From positions 139,427,108 to 139,491,107 of the forward strand of contig CM043955.1 in assembly GCA_014529385.2 (NCBI GenBank): DNA of 64,000 bases, written 5' to 3'. Below, in pieces: positions 52,101 through 63,534 of the stretch (within the stretch, counting starts at the first letter, position 1; every line of letters starts with the position of its first letter). This DNA is from Adiantum capillus-veneris. Taxonomy: Eukaryota; Streptophyta; Polypodiopsida; Polypodiales; Pteridaceae. The translations under genes and the position numbers were made by a program. Below the pieces are notes generated by a model. That model made no database searches and was not told where the DNA came from. It worked only from the letters and a program-made list of their open reading frames with translations.

Positions 52101-52765
52101 TTAGGGCGAGTGATAGCACTTAATCCTTGATCCGTTTACCAGTGGCAAGGGAACGCCTACCAGAGTGACTAATTGGACAGCCCCCTGTGGCAAAATCTCT
52201 TGTACCATGAATGGCCCTTGCCACGCTGGGACTAGCTTCTTAGCTTTCTTCAGATACTTCGCCTGATATAGTAGCACCATGGAACCCTGCGTTATTTTTG
52301 GCTTTTGGAGATGGCGATCATGCCACGCTTTGCGACGAAGTTGCTCAGCTCGGAGAGCATGTGAAGCTAGCATCCTGCTTTCTCCTGACATTGAGAGACA
52401 AGAGAGGTTTGCTGAAACAATCCCTGCTGTGACACAAACACTTCCCACTCTTGCTGAACCTGAGTTGAACTCATGTGGTGCAACTGCTTCTAGACCGAAA
52501 GCTAGCTGGAATGGGATGTAGTTAGTGGTCGTCTTGAAGGAGGTGCGATAAGCCCAAACTGTGCCGAGGATAGCCTGAGCCCAAGATGTTGGGAATGCAG
52601 GTGACAAGCTTTCTTCAGAAGCGCGATTAGCACTTTGTTAGTGCTCTCCGCTTGCCCATTTGCTCTAGGATAGTAAGAGCAAGACTTGCGATGAAAAATC
52701 ATGTAATTTGTGAGGAGTGTGGAGATTAGGTCGTTGACAAAATGACTACCCACCTGTAGGACCAC
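52101..52765 (-). pseudogene. Ty3 integrase, copy A, with internal deletion
   Basis: The RNase H frame runs into the start of the integrase zinc finger (AHSGPTGG near 52,755), then jumps to GSHFVNDL, which should lie after the second catalytic Asp. The zinc finger and the first part of the core are missing, roughly 450-500 bp by comparison with other integrases. The join shares a short GGG.AGTCATTTTGTC-like sequence with copy B, which suggests microhomology. The C-terminal part (AWHDRHLQKPKITQGSMVLL to the stop at 52,101) is readable after another frame change near 52,600. Confidence 0.88.
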
Positions 52766-53560
52766 TGTGTGCATCCTCTAGAATGTGATCTACCTCATGA
52801 GGGGAAACGCACCTTCGCAGCACCCCATCTGGCCCAGATTTATAGAGCTGTCCACCAATTAGGGAGAAAGGTTTAGACTTCAGCAAGAGTCTTCTTTTTT
52901 GCAAGGGAGAAGCATTCTCAGGATATAGAACAGTAGAAAGCAGATGTAACACATCTCTATACCATTCTAGGGTCGTGTCTACCTTAAAGAGATGACTATC
53001 AGGAAAGTCATCATCAACCCTAGTTTCGGGCTCACTTGAGTGTATGCGAGAGAGATGGTCGGCCATGACGTGCCGCTTGCCTGGACTAAGAACTACTTCG
53101 AAGTCAAACTCCTGGAATATTAGTAGCCACCTCCAGACTCTTCCTGCAACTTGGGGTTTATTAAGAAGATAGCGTAGCGCATGATGATCAGTGATGATAG
53201 TGAAGTGAACCCCTAACAAGTAATGACGAAACTTTTGTAAAGAATACACCATAGCCAAACCTTCCCTTTCTGTGGTGCTGTAGTTGCGCTCTGTTTGGTG
53301 AGCAGGCGACTTGCATAGTGAACAGGACGATCCACGTTGTACTCTTTACTAGGTTGAGTCAGCACAACCCCCACAGCCAGTTGACTGGCATCCGTATGGA
53401 CATGAAAAGGGAGAGACCAATCTGGAGCCACTAAAATAGGTGCTTCAGTGAGGCGCTTTTTGAGGTATTCAAATGCTTCAGCCTCAGGTTTTGACCATTT
53501 AAAGGGTACTGTAGCACTAGTGAGTCGGGTCAATGGTTGAGCCACCTGTGCATACATTCG
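52746..53560 (-). pseudogene. Ty3 RNase H of the minus-strand element
   Basis: HTDASQLAVGVVLTQPS (near 53,400), then after a frame change EFDFEVVL and DHHALRYLLNKPQ (near 53,175) and MADHLSRI (near 53,060). The frameshift near 53,270 breaks the segment around TTEREG. It resembles RNase H of the element at 1-770 (KFRHYLL and DHxALxYLxNKP shared), so the two elements are probably of related families. Confidence 0.88.
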
Positions 53561-54310
53561 TATGAACCTACAATGATATCCTGTGTGGCCACAAAGCTTT
53601 GAACACCTTTCGGATTGATAGGAGGTGGTAACTTCAAGATTGCCACGATCTTCTCTGGGTCTGGTGCTAAACCTTTGGCAGACGCCACATGGCCTAGAAG
53701 TGTGCCCTCAGTGACCAAAAAGTGACATTTGTTAGGATTGAGTTTTAGCCATGCCTCTCTGCACCTTAGAAAGACAGCAGAGAGCTGAGCGAGGTGTTCC
53801 TCTAGATTTTCCACTGGGGTTGAACATCGAGTACCTGAGAAGGTCGAAAAATCGTCCATGAAGATGCGAAGATGATCCATGAGCAGAGGACAAAAGATGA
53901 GATATACCGCTCGATTGAAAGAAGGTTGGAGTGTTTTTCAACCCAAAAGACATTCTAGTGTAGATAAAAATACCCCAGGGAGTCACAAAAGCCGTTTTCA
54001 GCTGATCACTTGGATGGATGCCCAACTGATTGTATCCACTAAACCCATCCATGAAACTGTGCAAAACATGCCCTGCTACATTTTCGAGCACACGCTCAGT
54101 GAAAGGTGTGGGAAAACCATCTGGAACAGTTACCTTATTCAGCGCGCGGTAATCTACACACACCCGAATTTTATTGGACTGCTTTTTAGGCGCTATCACC
54201 ATGGGTGATAACCACTCCGAGTGCTCCACAGATACAATGATCCCTGCCTCTTGCATTTTTTCGAGCTCTGACTTGACAGCCTCTGCATACTTTGGGTTGA
54301 GCCTATAAGC
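53560..54310 (-). pseudogene. Ty3 reverse transcriptase of the minus-strand element
   Basis: Shows MVIAPKKQSNKIRVCVDYRA (near 54,170), DGFSGYNQLGI (near 54,020), FIYTRMSFGLKNTPTFFQ (near 53,940) and the active-site FMDDF (near 53,860), followed by LNPNKCHFLVTEGTLLGHV. A frame change near 53,890 and a stop near 54,310 disable it. RT domain order and wording are Ty3/gypsy. Confidence 0.9.
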
Positions 54311-54837
54311 TCAGCCTCTGACAGGCTTAGCTCCTTCAACCAGAGGGATTGTGTGGAGACCCAATTCTGGTGGGATCCCTTCTAAATCCTTGTAGGACCA
54401 AGCAAAAACATCCTTAAAAGAGTGAATAAAAGAAACTACCTGGTCAAGTAATGCGGGATGCTCCCATAACCAAGCTGCTAAGAGAACGTGCTGAGGGTTG
54501 TCAAGGTCGCCCAGGTTGACTTTTTTGACAGGGTTAGGAGGTGTAACTGTGGAGGGTACTTCAAAAGTTGAAAAATGAGCTGCCTCTTGGAGCTTCGAGA
54601 CATCATGTGTTTGCGTTTGATCGATTGGAAACTCTGCATACTCTTCCTGTAACCATCCTGGCGGAAGCTCATCGAAGGGTAAATCTTTAGACACAGACAT
54701 AACAGAGTGCTTTCGAGTGGGCGGGGCATCCGATCTGGGAGATGTTAGAGGAAGGGGAGAGTCATTGGCAAGTTCATGCAGAGGAGATTTTTCCCCCTTC
54801 GGTGATGTGTGATAGGTTCCCCGAGGCCGAGGGCTTC
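54311..54837 (-). pseudogene. Linker between protease and RT, minus-strand Ty3 element
   Basis: Open minus-strand frame with LPFDELPPGWLQEEYAEF and VFAWSYKDLEGIPPELGLH, the stretch typically just before RT in Ty3 elements. It is cut at 54,837 by the inserted chromovirus and resumes at 63,535. Confidence 0.82.
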
Positions 54838-56315
54838 TGTCACCAGCGTGTGACTACTATCTATCCTTTTTGTTGATTTCTTTCTTATTATCTATTTACT
54901 TTCACTTTTTGGAAACACCCCTCGGGAAATCTAACTGCCCTGCATTGCATAGCTAGTGTGGAACTGTCCAGAGGGAGTCCAGGCCTGAGGGCAAGAGAGC
55001 ACTAAAGTTGGACAAAGACTATGGTTAGCCAAAGTGGGGTCATTGACTAGCCAAAGTGGAATCCTTTGCTACAGAGGCTACATTTCAGTTCTGGATGTGG
55101 CCACAGTGTACAAAGAGGGTCGGATGACCTAGAAAGATACAATGGCAGCATCTCCTAAAATTTAGGGAACTGCTATTTTGGGACATGAAAATGTGTTTGC
55201 GTCATTACCTCCGGAATGACAAGGGGAACATTTTCTTACTCTGCCGTGAAGTCAACTGGGCAACCGGTTGGGAGATTTTTAGGCGGCAACCCCGAAACGG
55301 GAAAATGCTTATAAATGTGCCAAGTGGCACCTTCTGGTGCACTTTCCTCATGCAAGAGAAGGGGGTGCTGATTTTTAAGCTGGGAGAGGCTCATTTTCAG
55401 TTTTTGTCACAGGTTAAGAGCTATGGAGTGCTTCCTTTCCCTCTTATGCACAGTGCGGTGCCAGGAGTGATGCCCTGCACGCTACGCACTGCCCTCTCTC
55501 TCCCCTTTGACAGTATGTTATGCCCCACTAGTGGGCTCTTCATTTGACCAATGTATAGTTGTGTGGGTTCATGCGCGATTGCCGAGGCAAGAGCCTCTTG
55601 CACAGGTACTGGATTAGCTAGCGGCTAATCCCCCCCGCAGGTACAGGTGAATTCGGAGAGGTTTCACGCCAGAAATCTCGTCCGATTCAAAGGGCAAGTA
55701 GCCCTACAGGTGCGGGAGCTCGAGGACTTGCTAAGGATGCGACCGGCACGCGAAACGGAGCCCGAAACAGTAAATTACAGCCTGCTGTGTATTTTTGCAG
55801 GTTTAGGGTTTTGGCCCTAAACGGACCCTAATACCCCCGGGAGGTTCGGGGACGCAAGGGGACCGCTGTACAAGCGATCTGGCGCATTTTCAGGGCTGAA
55901 AACAGAGAATTCAGCGTGCTGCAGATTCTCGCCAGGTTTTGCAAAGTGCCCGTATGCGTCGGGAAAGTCATTTAATGCGTGGGAATATTGACCGTGAAGG
56001 GTTCTAGTACAGATATGCTTCCGAAATCAGGCCAGAACAGTCAAAATTCAGCCAAGGTTGTGCGGGGCAGCTTGGAAAGAACCACAGTGTTTATTCCCTG
56101 TTTTAAACAATAAAGAAATACCGAAAGGGGCACCTAAGTTAGGGGCCACTCTGGTGTCGGTCTTCTCATACAGGTGCATTCTAGCATCTGTATCCCATTC
56201 CCCTCTCTTGTGTCACTATAGCGCAGGTATAATAGACGACTAATAATGGGTGAAAGCTAAATCAAGGTTTGAAGTAAAGTCTACCGCCCTTTTTGGATTG
56301 AACAGGCCGGTTACA
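54838..56315 (+). mobile_element. 5' LTR of the chromovirus (1,478 bp)
   Basis: Starts TGTCACCAGC and ends GGCCGGTTACA. It is identical in length to the 3' LTR. Candidate control elements are ttataaatgtg near 55,308 and caataaagaaat near 56,108. The latter may be a polyadenylation signal. Short frames inside (for example 55,185-55,547) are not considered genes. Confidence 0.96.
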
Positions 56316-56333
56316 TGGTTCCATCGCCGGGAT
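56316..56333 (+). other. Primer binding site of the chromovirus
   Basis: TGGTTCCATCGCCGGGAT immediately follows the LTR. It begins TGG, as required to pair with a tRNA CCA end. It is not the common initiator tRNA-Met site, and I could not name the tRNA. Confidence 0.75.
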
Positions 56334-56422
56334 TAAATCACTTTTTCCCATAGAAGTGAGCCTTGGTCAGTTTGGGCTTGCAGACATAGGGGATCATAGA
56401 CCAGACACAGGGAATTGCAATT

Positions 56423-58309
56423 ATGGCTGACAGACCAGATGATGTGACTAAAGAGGTTTCCTCTTCACAGGGTCAACAGACACATGAAGTGGGTGAGTCC
56501 TCAAGACCACCACAGACGGATGATGATATATTCAGGACCCAGTTGGCTACTGCTGTGGCTATGTTCACACAAGTAATGCAGAACCCGAGGTTTTTATCCT
56601 TTCTGTAACCTCCTGTTCCGTCTCAGCAAGTTGGGTCACTGGATCATATTCAAAAGCCTGTTAAGGCTCAAGCACAGGTGATTCATACTGCACAGTCAAT
56701 GGAAACAATTGTACACTTGACGGAAAACATGCAGTCTCCACAACCTGTGCTTAAGGTGCAAGAACAGGTGGCTGAGATGCCAGTATTTCAAGCTGTACCA
56801 GTTCAGCCAGCCACCTTTCAACAGCCTATAGCTGGTTCTAATGGACAGGAAAGCAACCTACAGGCTATGCAACAGGCCTTCCCACCACCTTCAGTACACC
56901 CTGGCTATTTTGGAGGTGGATCGGTATTCCAGAGCATGGCTGGTCATGCACCTGGAAATCAGTTTTACACGCCAGGAACAGTGTTTGGGGGTGCTCAAAC
57001 GATGATGCCTAACCCCATGTACGGTGTCACGGGCATGCTACCAGGGTTTCAGAGCACTCGGGGCCAATTTGGGATGCCACAGGCAAATTTTGGTATGTCT
57101 GGAATTACAAATCAACAGCCAAATATGGCATTTCCACGTCAAGTTAATAGCGGCCAAGGAACACAGATGAACCCTAATAGTATTCCCATGTTTCAATCAC
57201 TTCCATATGACAATTTAATGCCGCTGGAGAGGCCAACTCCGTACAAAGAAGCTGGCAAAGGTGTGTCATTCACGACCTTTACGGGGTTTGATGACAGGAA
57301 GAAGGCTCTCTCATTCCTCCAGCAGTTTGACAAGGTCTATGCAGGGGGAAACTTTACAGAGGCTTCAAAGGTCCGCAAGGCAGCCACTTTCTTGATAGGG
57401 AATGCGGGACAATGGTGGACAACTTTATTGCTTCAAGGGCAAGCTCCGTCCACATGGATTTACTTCAAGCAGATTTTTGCAGCAGCATGGTTATCTGATG
57501 ATTTCGAAGTAGATGTCATGACAGAATGGCACCAGCTTAATGCTGCTACTTGCAAGAATCGGGATGATTACAATCGGAAGTTTTGGAAAGCTCTACTTCC
57601 AGTAACTTCCTATAGGTTTGTGCCATTGACAGAACAGATTGAAAAATACTATTGTGGCCTACCTAAAGGATTGAGAAAATACTGCACGAAGACTAAAGTC
57701 ACTACTTTGACGCAGCTCATCGAGGTAGCAAACACTGGCAATGGTTTGCTCAAGGGAGAAGATTGTGAATTCAATATTGGCGTCAAGGAAGGATCAGCCA
57801 AGAAAAATTCAGCGAAGAAGTATGTCTCCAAGGAGGTTCCTAAAGTGACTCAGGACCCAGCCAACGTAGGGAAAGGCAAAGCTTCGGCTGAATCAGAAAA
57901 GGGACCAGCGAAATGGAAAAGACATTTTCCTCGCAAGTCTGAAGAGCAAAAGAAGGTCCTGAGGACAGAGAACAAATGCTTTATTTGTGAGCAGCCTGGC
58001 CACATTGCTTACAATTGTCCTACAAAGAAAAGGCCAGCTCATTCTGAAGATAAGGAGGACAGGAAAGGAAAGAAGCCCATGGCTGGTCTAGTGCCAGATA
58101 TGGTGGGCGACAAGCCAAATTCAGATGCAAATGAGCTTTGCAGAGCATGGGGAAAGGTCAGGGATCAAACAATGCTTATCTTCTTTGATCCAGGTGCCAA
58201 AGCCAACTTCATTTCCCCAGAATTGGCTTCAAAGTTGAGAATCAGACTTGAAGAGATGGGGTATACACAGAGACAGGTTTGGCATGTCCTGGCCATACAG
58301 AGGCTGTGA
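56423..58309 (+). pseudogene. Chromovirus gag and protease start
   Basis: Starts at ATG 56,423 (MADRPDDVTKEV), about 105 bp after the PBS. One TAA at 56,606-56,608 interrupts an otherwise open frame to 58,309. A Gln/Pro/Met-rich segment (56,680-57,230) precedes the gag core (VRKAATFLIGNAGQWWTTLL near 57,370; EWHQLNAATCKNRDDYNRKF near 57,525). A CCHC knuckle CFICEQPGHIAYNC lies near 57,978. The protease starts near 58,185 with FDPGAKANFIS, where DSG is more usual, so Ser is replaced by Pro in the catalytic triplet. A frame change near 58,265 links to the next segment. Confidence 0.92.
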
Positions 58310-61300
58310 CACCCATCATTGGAAAGTTGCGTCTACATATCCAGTCCTATGTAGATGCTGAAGAATTTTACATCATGCCACTGGACGGATGTGATGTGTT
58401 GTTAGGTATTCCTTGGTTATTTCGTGTACAGGGAATCATGGATGCCTACAACAAAAAGATCACTGTACAGAGCAGGGGAAAGACTCACATTCTGGATGTA
58501 AAGCTTACAGGGGAGTCTATTCCCACTGTATCAGCTTCTGCTATTACTTCTGTAATGAAAAAGCATCTTTCTGCGTACTTGGTTTTTGCACGTGAAGTGT
58601 CAGATTGTGATGAATTAAATTTATCTGTGTTAGATAAAGAAACGTCAATGTTTTTACAACAGTATAGTGACTGCTTTTCCGATTCATTACCGTCTCAATT
58701 ACCGCCAGAGAGACCCGAGGACCATGCGATAGATTTGGTGCCAGGCAGTAGCCCACCAAATAAGCCTCCGTACAAGGTTAGTGCGGCTCAGCAGAAAGAG
58801 ATAATGGGCCAAGTACAGGAGCTGTTAGAAAAGGGGATGATTCAGCCCAGTTCATCTCCATTCTGTTCTCCAGTGTTGTTGGTGCAGAAAAAGGATGGCT
58901 CATGGCGTATGTGCATAGACTACCGTGCACTGAACAAGAATACCATCAAGAATAGGTTCCCTATACCTAGAATTGATGATATTATGGACAAATTAGAAGG
59001 AGCAGCTATGTTTAGCAGGATAGATCTAAAGAGTGGGTACCATCAGATCCGCATTAGATCAGAGGATGTGCACAAGACTGCTTTTAGAACGACGTTTGGC
59101 CTTTACGAATTTTTAGTGATGCCCTTTGGTCTCACAAATGCTCCTGCTACGTTCCATAGGATGATGGACAGAATTTTCTGTCCACACCAGCAGTTTGTTG
59201 GTACATTCTTTGATGACATGATAGTCTACTCAAAGAATGAAGAGGAGCATAGGCATCACTTGGCCATTGTGTTCAAAGAGTTACGCAGTCATACGTTGCT
59301 CATCAATGCAAAGAAAAGTGAGTTTTTTCTGGAAGAGATTCACTTTCTGGGACACATTGTCTCAAAGGATGGTGTCAGAATGGATCCTGCAAAAGTTGAA
59401 GCGATCAAGTCATGGCCAGATTTGAAGACGGTGCACGATGTCCAAAGCTTTTTGGGACTATGCTCCTATTACAGAAGGTTTATCTGAAATTTCGCTGAGA
59501 TTGCTTCACCTTTACATGCTCTTCAAAAGAAGGCACTCACCTTTAGATGGACACAGAAAGAGATTTCAGCTTTTAATCTCTTAAAGGAAAAGATGACTTC
59601 AGATCGAGTCATGGTGTTGCCTGATCTTAGGAAGTCATTTGTGGTCCAGTGTGACGCCTGTGGTAGTAGCATTGGTGCAGTGCTAATGCAAGATGGCAGG
59701 GTAGTAGCCTATGAGAGCAGAATTTTGCAAGGGCCGGAGATGACCATGTAGGTCTATGAGAAAGAGTTACTGGCTGTGATTCATGCGCTCTTAAGTTGGA
59801 AACACTATCTGCTAGGAGCAGATTTCGTTGTCCAAACGGACCATCAGACCTTGCGATACTTCTTGACACAGACAAAGTTATTTGAGAAGCATATGCGATG
59901 GGCAAATATCTTGTCCATGTTTCATTTTCAGATTGTGCATGTGCAAGGCAAGAAGAATGTTGTGGCTGATGCCTTGTCAAGGAAGCCACAAATTTCAGCT
60001 GTGTCAATTCCTTATCATCATGAACTTGATGATATGAGAGAATAGTATGCAAATGATGAAGATTTTGCAAGGGTCTTCGAGCAGCTAATGGATGGACAAC
60101 GTCATGAACACTATCTTCTTAAAGACGGGTTCATGATGATGCATGGCAGATTGTGTGTCACAAAGCCATTGCGACGCAAAGTTATGGAAGAGAGTCATGT
60201 CCCACCGTATGTAGGGCATCGTGGTATCGATGCTACAGTTAAAGCAGTTGAGACATTCTTCTACTGGCCTACATTGAGAAGAGATGTGGATGCCTTTGTG
60301 CGAGAATGCCTAATTTTCCAGAAGGTCAGGTTTGACAGGCAAAAGGCGCCAGGGTCATTGCAACCACTACCTATTCTAGATAAACCATGGGAAAGTATTG
60401 CTATGGATTTTATCTTTGATCTTCCGAGAACGCAGACAGGAAACGATGGTATTTGAACTATTATTTGTAGATTCAGCAAGCAAGCTCATTTTATTCCTGT
60501 CACGAAGAAGATAAAGCAAGATCAGATGGCACGCTTGTTTATGAGCAATATTTTCAAGTATCATGGCATGCCACAGTCGATTGTTAGCGACCGTGATCCA
60601 CACATGACAAGTTTGTTCTGGAGAGGCTTGTTTGAGAATATGGACACCACGCTCAAATTCTCTTCGTCATTTCATCCTCAAACAGATGGGCAGTCAGAAG
60701 AGGCAAATTCTAATGTCCTAGATATGCTGAAGTGTTATGTGTCAGAGCATAAAGGAAAGTGGGAGCAGTATTTGCCATTGGTGGAGTATGCATACAATAA
60801 TACAGTGCATTCATCAACTGGCAAGGCACCCTTTGAGATAGTTGAAGGTGGCAAGAAAGTTCCTCCCATACTGCATACAAAGGACAAGATATTTGAAGCA
60901 GATAAGTATGTTCAGGACATGGATGAAATGTACAAGAAGGTCAAAGTGCCCTTAGTAAAGACTCAGGCAAAGCAAAAGTAAGCAGCTGATCGTCACCGTC
61001 GTGAAGTGGTATATTCACTTGGTGATTGGGTGCTTTTATGCTTTGAAAAGGTAAGGTTAAAGAAGATGAAGGGCAAGGAAAGACTGTTTCCAAAGCTCAG
61101 CATGTGTTACTATGGGCCTTTTCAAGTATGCAACATAATCAGTGATGTTGCATATAGGCTGAAATTGCCTGACAGTTGGAAGATTCACAATGCGTTTCAT
61201 GTGAGTCTTCTCAGACCCTATGTGGGTGATGTGCCAGAAGATATGCCAGCTGAAGATCAGCCGGAAGTCGAGGAACTTGACGAGATCTTGGTCCCTGAAC

Positions 61301-61483
61301 AGATTTTGGCACACAAAGAAAGGAAAGTGAAAGGCAAGGTTGCTAGGCGTTACTTAGTAAATTTCAGAAACTATCCACCAATGGATGCTAAAGTGGATGG
61401 AAGAAGGTGAACTTGCAGAGTCACCAACTGTGTTATCACTTTACCTTGAAGCCTTCGATTTGCAACCTACCTTGACCCCTTGA
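58279..61483 (+). pseudogene. Chromovirus pol: protease end, RT, RNase H, integrase, chromodomain
   Basis: One frame runs from 58,279 to 61,410, with stops at about 59,485, 59,749, 60,043, 60,454 and 60,979. Domains: protease end (DGCDVLLGIPWLF), RT (RMCIDYRALNKNT near 58,910; FSRIDLKSGYHQIRI near 59,010; active site FFDDMIVYS near 59,207), RNase H (VQCDACGSSIGAVLMQ near 59,645; VQTDHQTLRYFL near 59,830; VVADALSRK near 59,960), integrase zinc finger (HRGID.., near 60,220), core (AMDFIFDLP near 60,400; SDRDPHM near 60,580; GQSEEANSN near 60,690) and a C-terminal GPFQV segment. A chromodomain (VPEQILAHKERKV...YLVNFRNYPP, 61,290-61,400) continues after a frameshift near 61,390 and ends at 61,483. 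The chromodomain would steer integration toward marked chromatin. Confidence 0.93.
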
Positions 61484-62044
61484 GTTTCAAAGCTACATGG
61501 ATTGTCAGTGTGACAATGGCTTCTGAAACAAATGATGTACATGGTATTTAAAGTGAGCTCAAATGAAATACCTGTTACATGAATGTTAGAGCTGTACAGA
61601 TTGTCAGTTTGGCAATTGCTCTTATGGAATGGCCAAAAGTTTGGTTAGTGCTATAGAAGTGAGTATTTCTTGTCAGTTTGTCAAGGATACAGTAATTGCT
61701 TCTATTAAAGAGTACATGTGTAACTGCATTCTTAAATTGTCGGTTTGGGTATGCTCGAGAGTGTTACGGGATCCAACGTGTACTATAAGACAGTGGCAAA
61801 ATGTGCAGCTACCATTTTGTCATTGGAATGTTAGTGACTCAAAGCAATGGCAGAGTGCGAAGCTACCACTATGTCATTGGGACAAGGTTCACACGCAGGC
61901 AATACATGAGTCGACGAGGTGTTGAATACACCAGGGTTGACAATGAGCATGTATGTGTCGTACATGTGTCGACAGGTGTTGAATACATCAATGTTGATTG
62001 TGATCATGTACGACATAGATGCAAACGAGGACGTTTGAGATTCC
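61484..62044 (+). other. Untranslated spacer between pol and polypurine tract
   Basis: No coding sequence. It contains loosely repeated phrases (tggcaaaatgtgcagctaccattttgtcattgg at about 61,794 and tggcagagtgcgaagctaccactatgtcattgg at about 61,849; gtcgacaggtgttgaataca and gtcgacgaggtgttgaataca). Confidence 0.7.
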
Positions 62045-62056
62045 AAGAGGGGGGTA
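62045..62056 (+). other. Polypurine tract of the chromovirus
   Basis: aagagggggg lies just before the 3' LTR start TGTCACC at 62,057. Confidence 0.85.
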
Positions 62057-63534
62057 TGTCACCAGCGTGTGACTACTATCTATCCTTTTTGTTGATTTCT
62101 TTCTTATTATCTATTTACTTTCACTTTTTGGAAACACTACTCAGAAAATCTAACTGCCCTGCATTGCATAGCTAGTGTGGAACTGTCCAGAGGGAGTCCA
62201 GGCCTGAGGGCAAGAGAGCACTAAAGTTGGACAAAGACTATGGTTAGCCAAAGTGGGGTCATTGACTAGCCAAAGTGGAATCCTTTGCTACAGAGGCTAC
62301 ATTTCAGTTCTGGATGTGGCCACAGTGTACAAAGAGGGTCGGATGACCTAGAAAGATACAATGGCAGCATCTCCTAAAATTTAGGGAACTGCTATTTTGG
62401 GACCTGAAAATGTGTTTGCGTCATTACCTCCGGAATGACAAGGGGAACATTTTCTTACTCTGCTGTGAAGTCAACTGGGCAACCGGTTGGGAGATTTTTA
62501 GGCGGAAACCCCGAAACGGGAAAATGCTTATAAATGTGCCAAGTGGCACCTTCTGGTGCACTTTCCTCATGCAAGAGAAGGGGGCACTGATTTTTAAGCT
62601 GGGAGAGGCTCATTTTCAGTTTTTGTCATAGGTTGAGAGCTATGGAGTGCTTCCTTTCCCTCTTATGCACAGTGCGGTGCCAGGAGTGATGCCCTGCACG
62701 CTATGCACTGCCCTCTCTCTCCCCTTTGGCAGTATGTTATGCCCCACTAGTGGGCTCTTCATTTGACCAATGTATAGTTGTGTGGGTTCATGCGCGATTG
62801 CCGAGGCAAGAGCCTCTTGCACAGGTACTGGATTAGCTAGCGGCTAATCCCCCCCGCAGGTACAGGTGAATTCGGAGAGGTTTCACGCCAGAAATCTCGT
62901 CCGATTCAAAGGGCAAGTAGCCCTACAGGTGCGGGAGCTCGAGGACTTGCTAAGGATGCGACCGGCACGCGAAACGGAGCCCGAAACAGTAAATTACAGC
63001 CTGCTGTGTATTTTTGCAGGTTTAGGGTTTTGGCCCTAAACGGACCCTAATACCCCCAGGAGGTTCGGGGACGCGAGGTGACCGCTGTACAGGCGATCTG
63101 GCGCATTTTCAGGGCTGAAAACAGAGAATTCAGCGTGCTGCAGATTCTCGCCAGGTTTTGCAAAGTGCCCGTATGCGTTGGCAAAGTCATTTAATGCGTG
63201 GGAATATTGACCGTGAAGGGTTCTAGTACAGTTATGCTGCCGAAATCAGGCCAGAACAATCAAAATTCAGCCAAGGTTGTGCGGGGCAGCTTGGAAAGAA
63301 CCACAACGTTTATTCCCTCTTTTAAACAATAAAGAAATACCGAAAGGGGCGCCTAAGTTAGGGGCCAATCTGGTGTCGGTCTTCTCATACAGGTGCATTC
63401 TAGCATCTGTATCCCATTCCCCTCTGTTGTGTCACTATAGCGCAGGTATAATAGACGACTAATAATGGGTGAAAGCTAAATCAAGGTTTGAAGTAAAGTC
63501 TACCGCCCTTTTTGGATTGAACAGGCCGGTTACA
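62057..63534 (+). mobile_element. 3' LTR of the chromovirus (1,478 bp)
   Basis: Same ends and length as the 5' LTR. The differences are mostly transitions. It is followed directly by the second GCTTC target copy. Confidence 0.96.

Noticed and set aside
55185-55547. 120-codon ORF inside the chromovirus 5' LTR (and shorter twin at 62,410)
   Set aside because: Lies in LTR and is interrupted in the other LTR; no recognisable domain.
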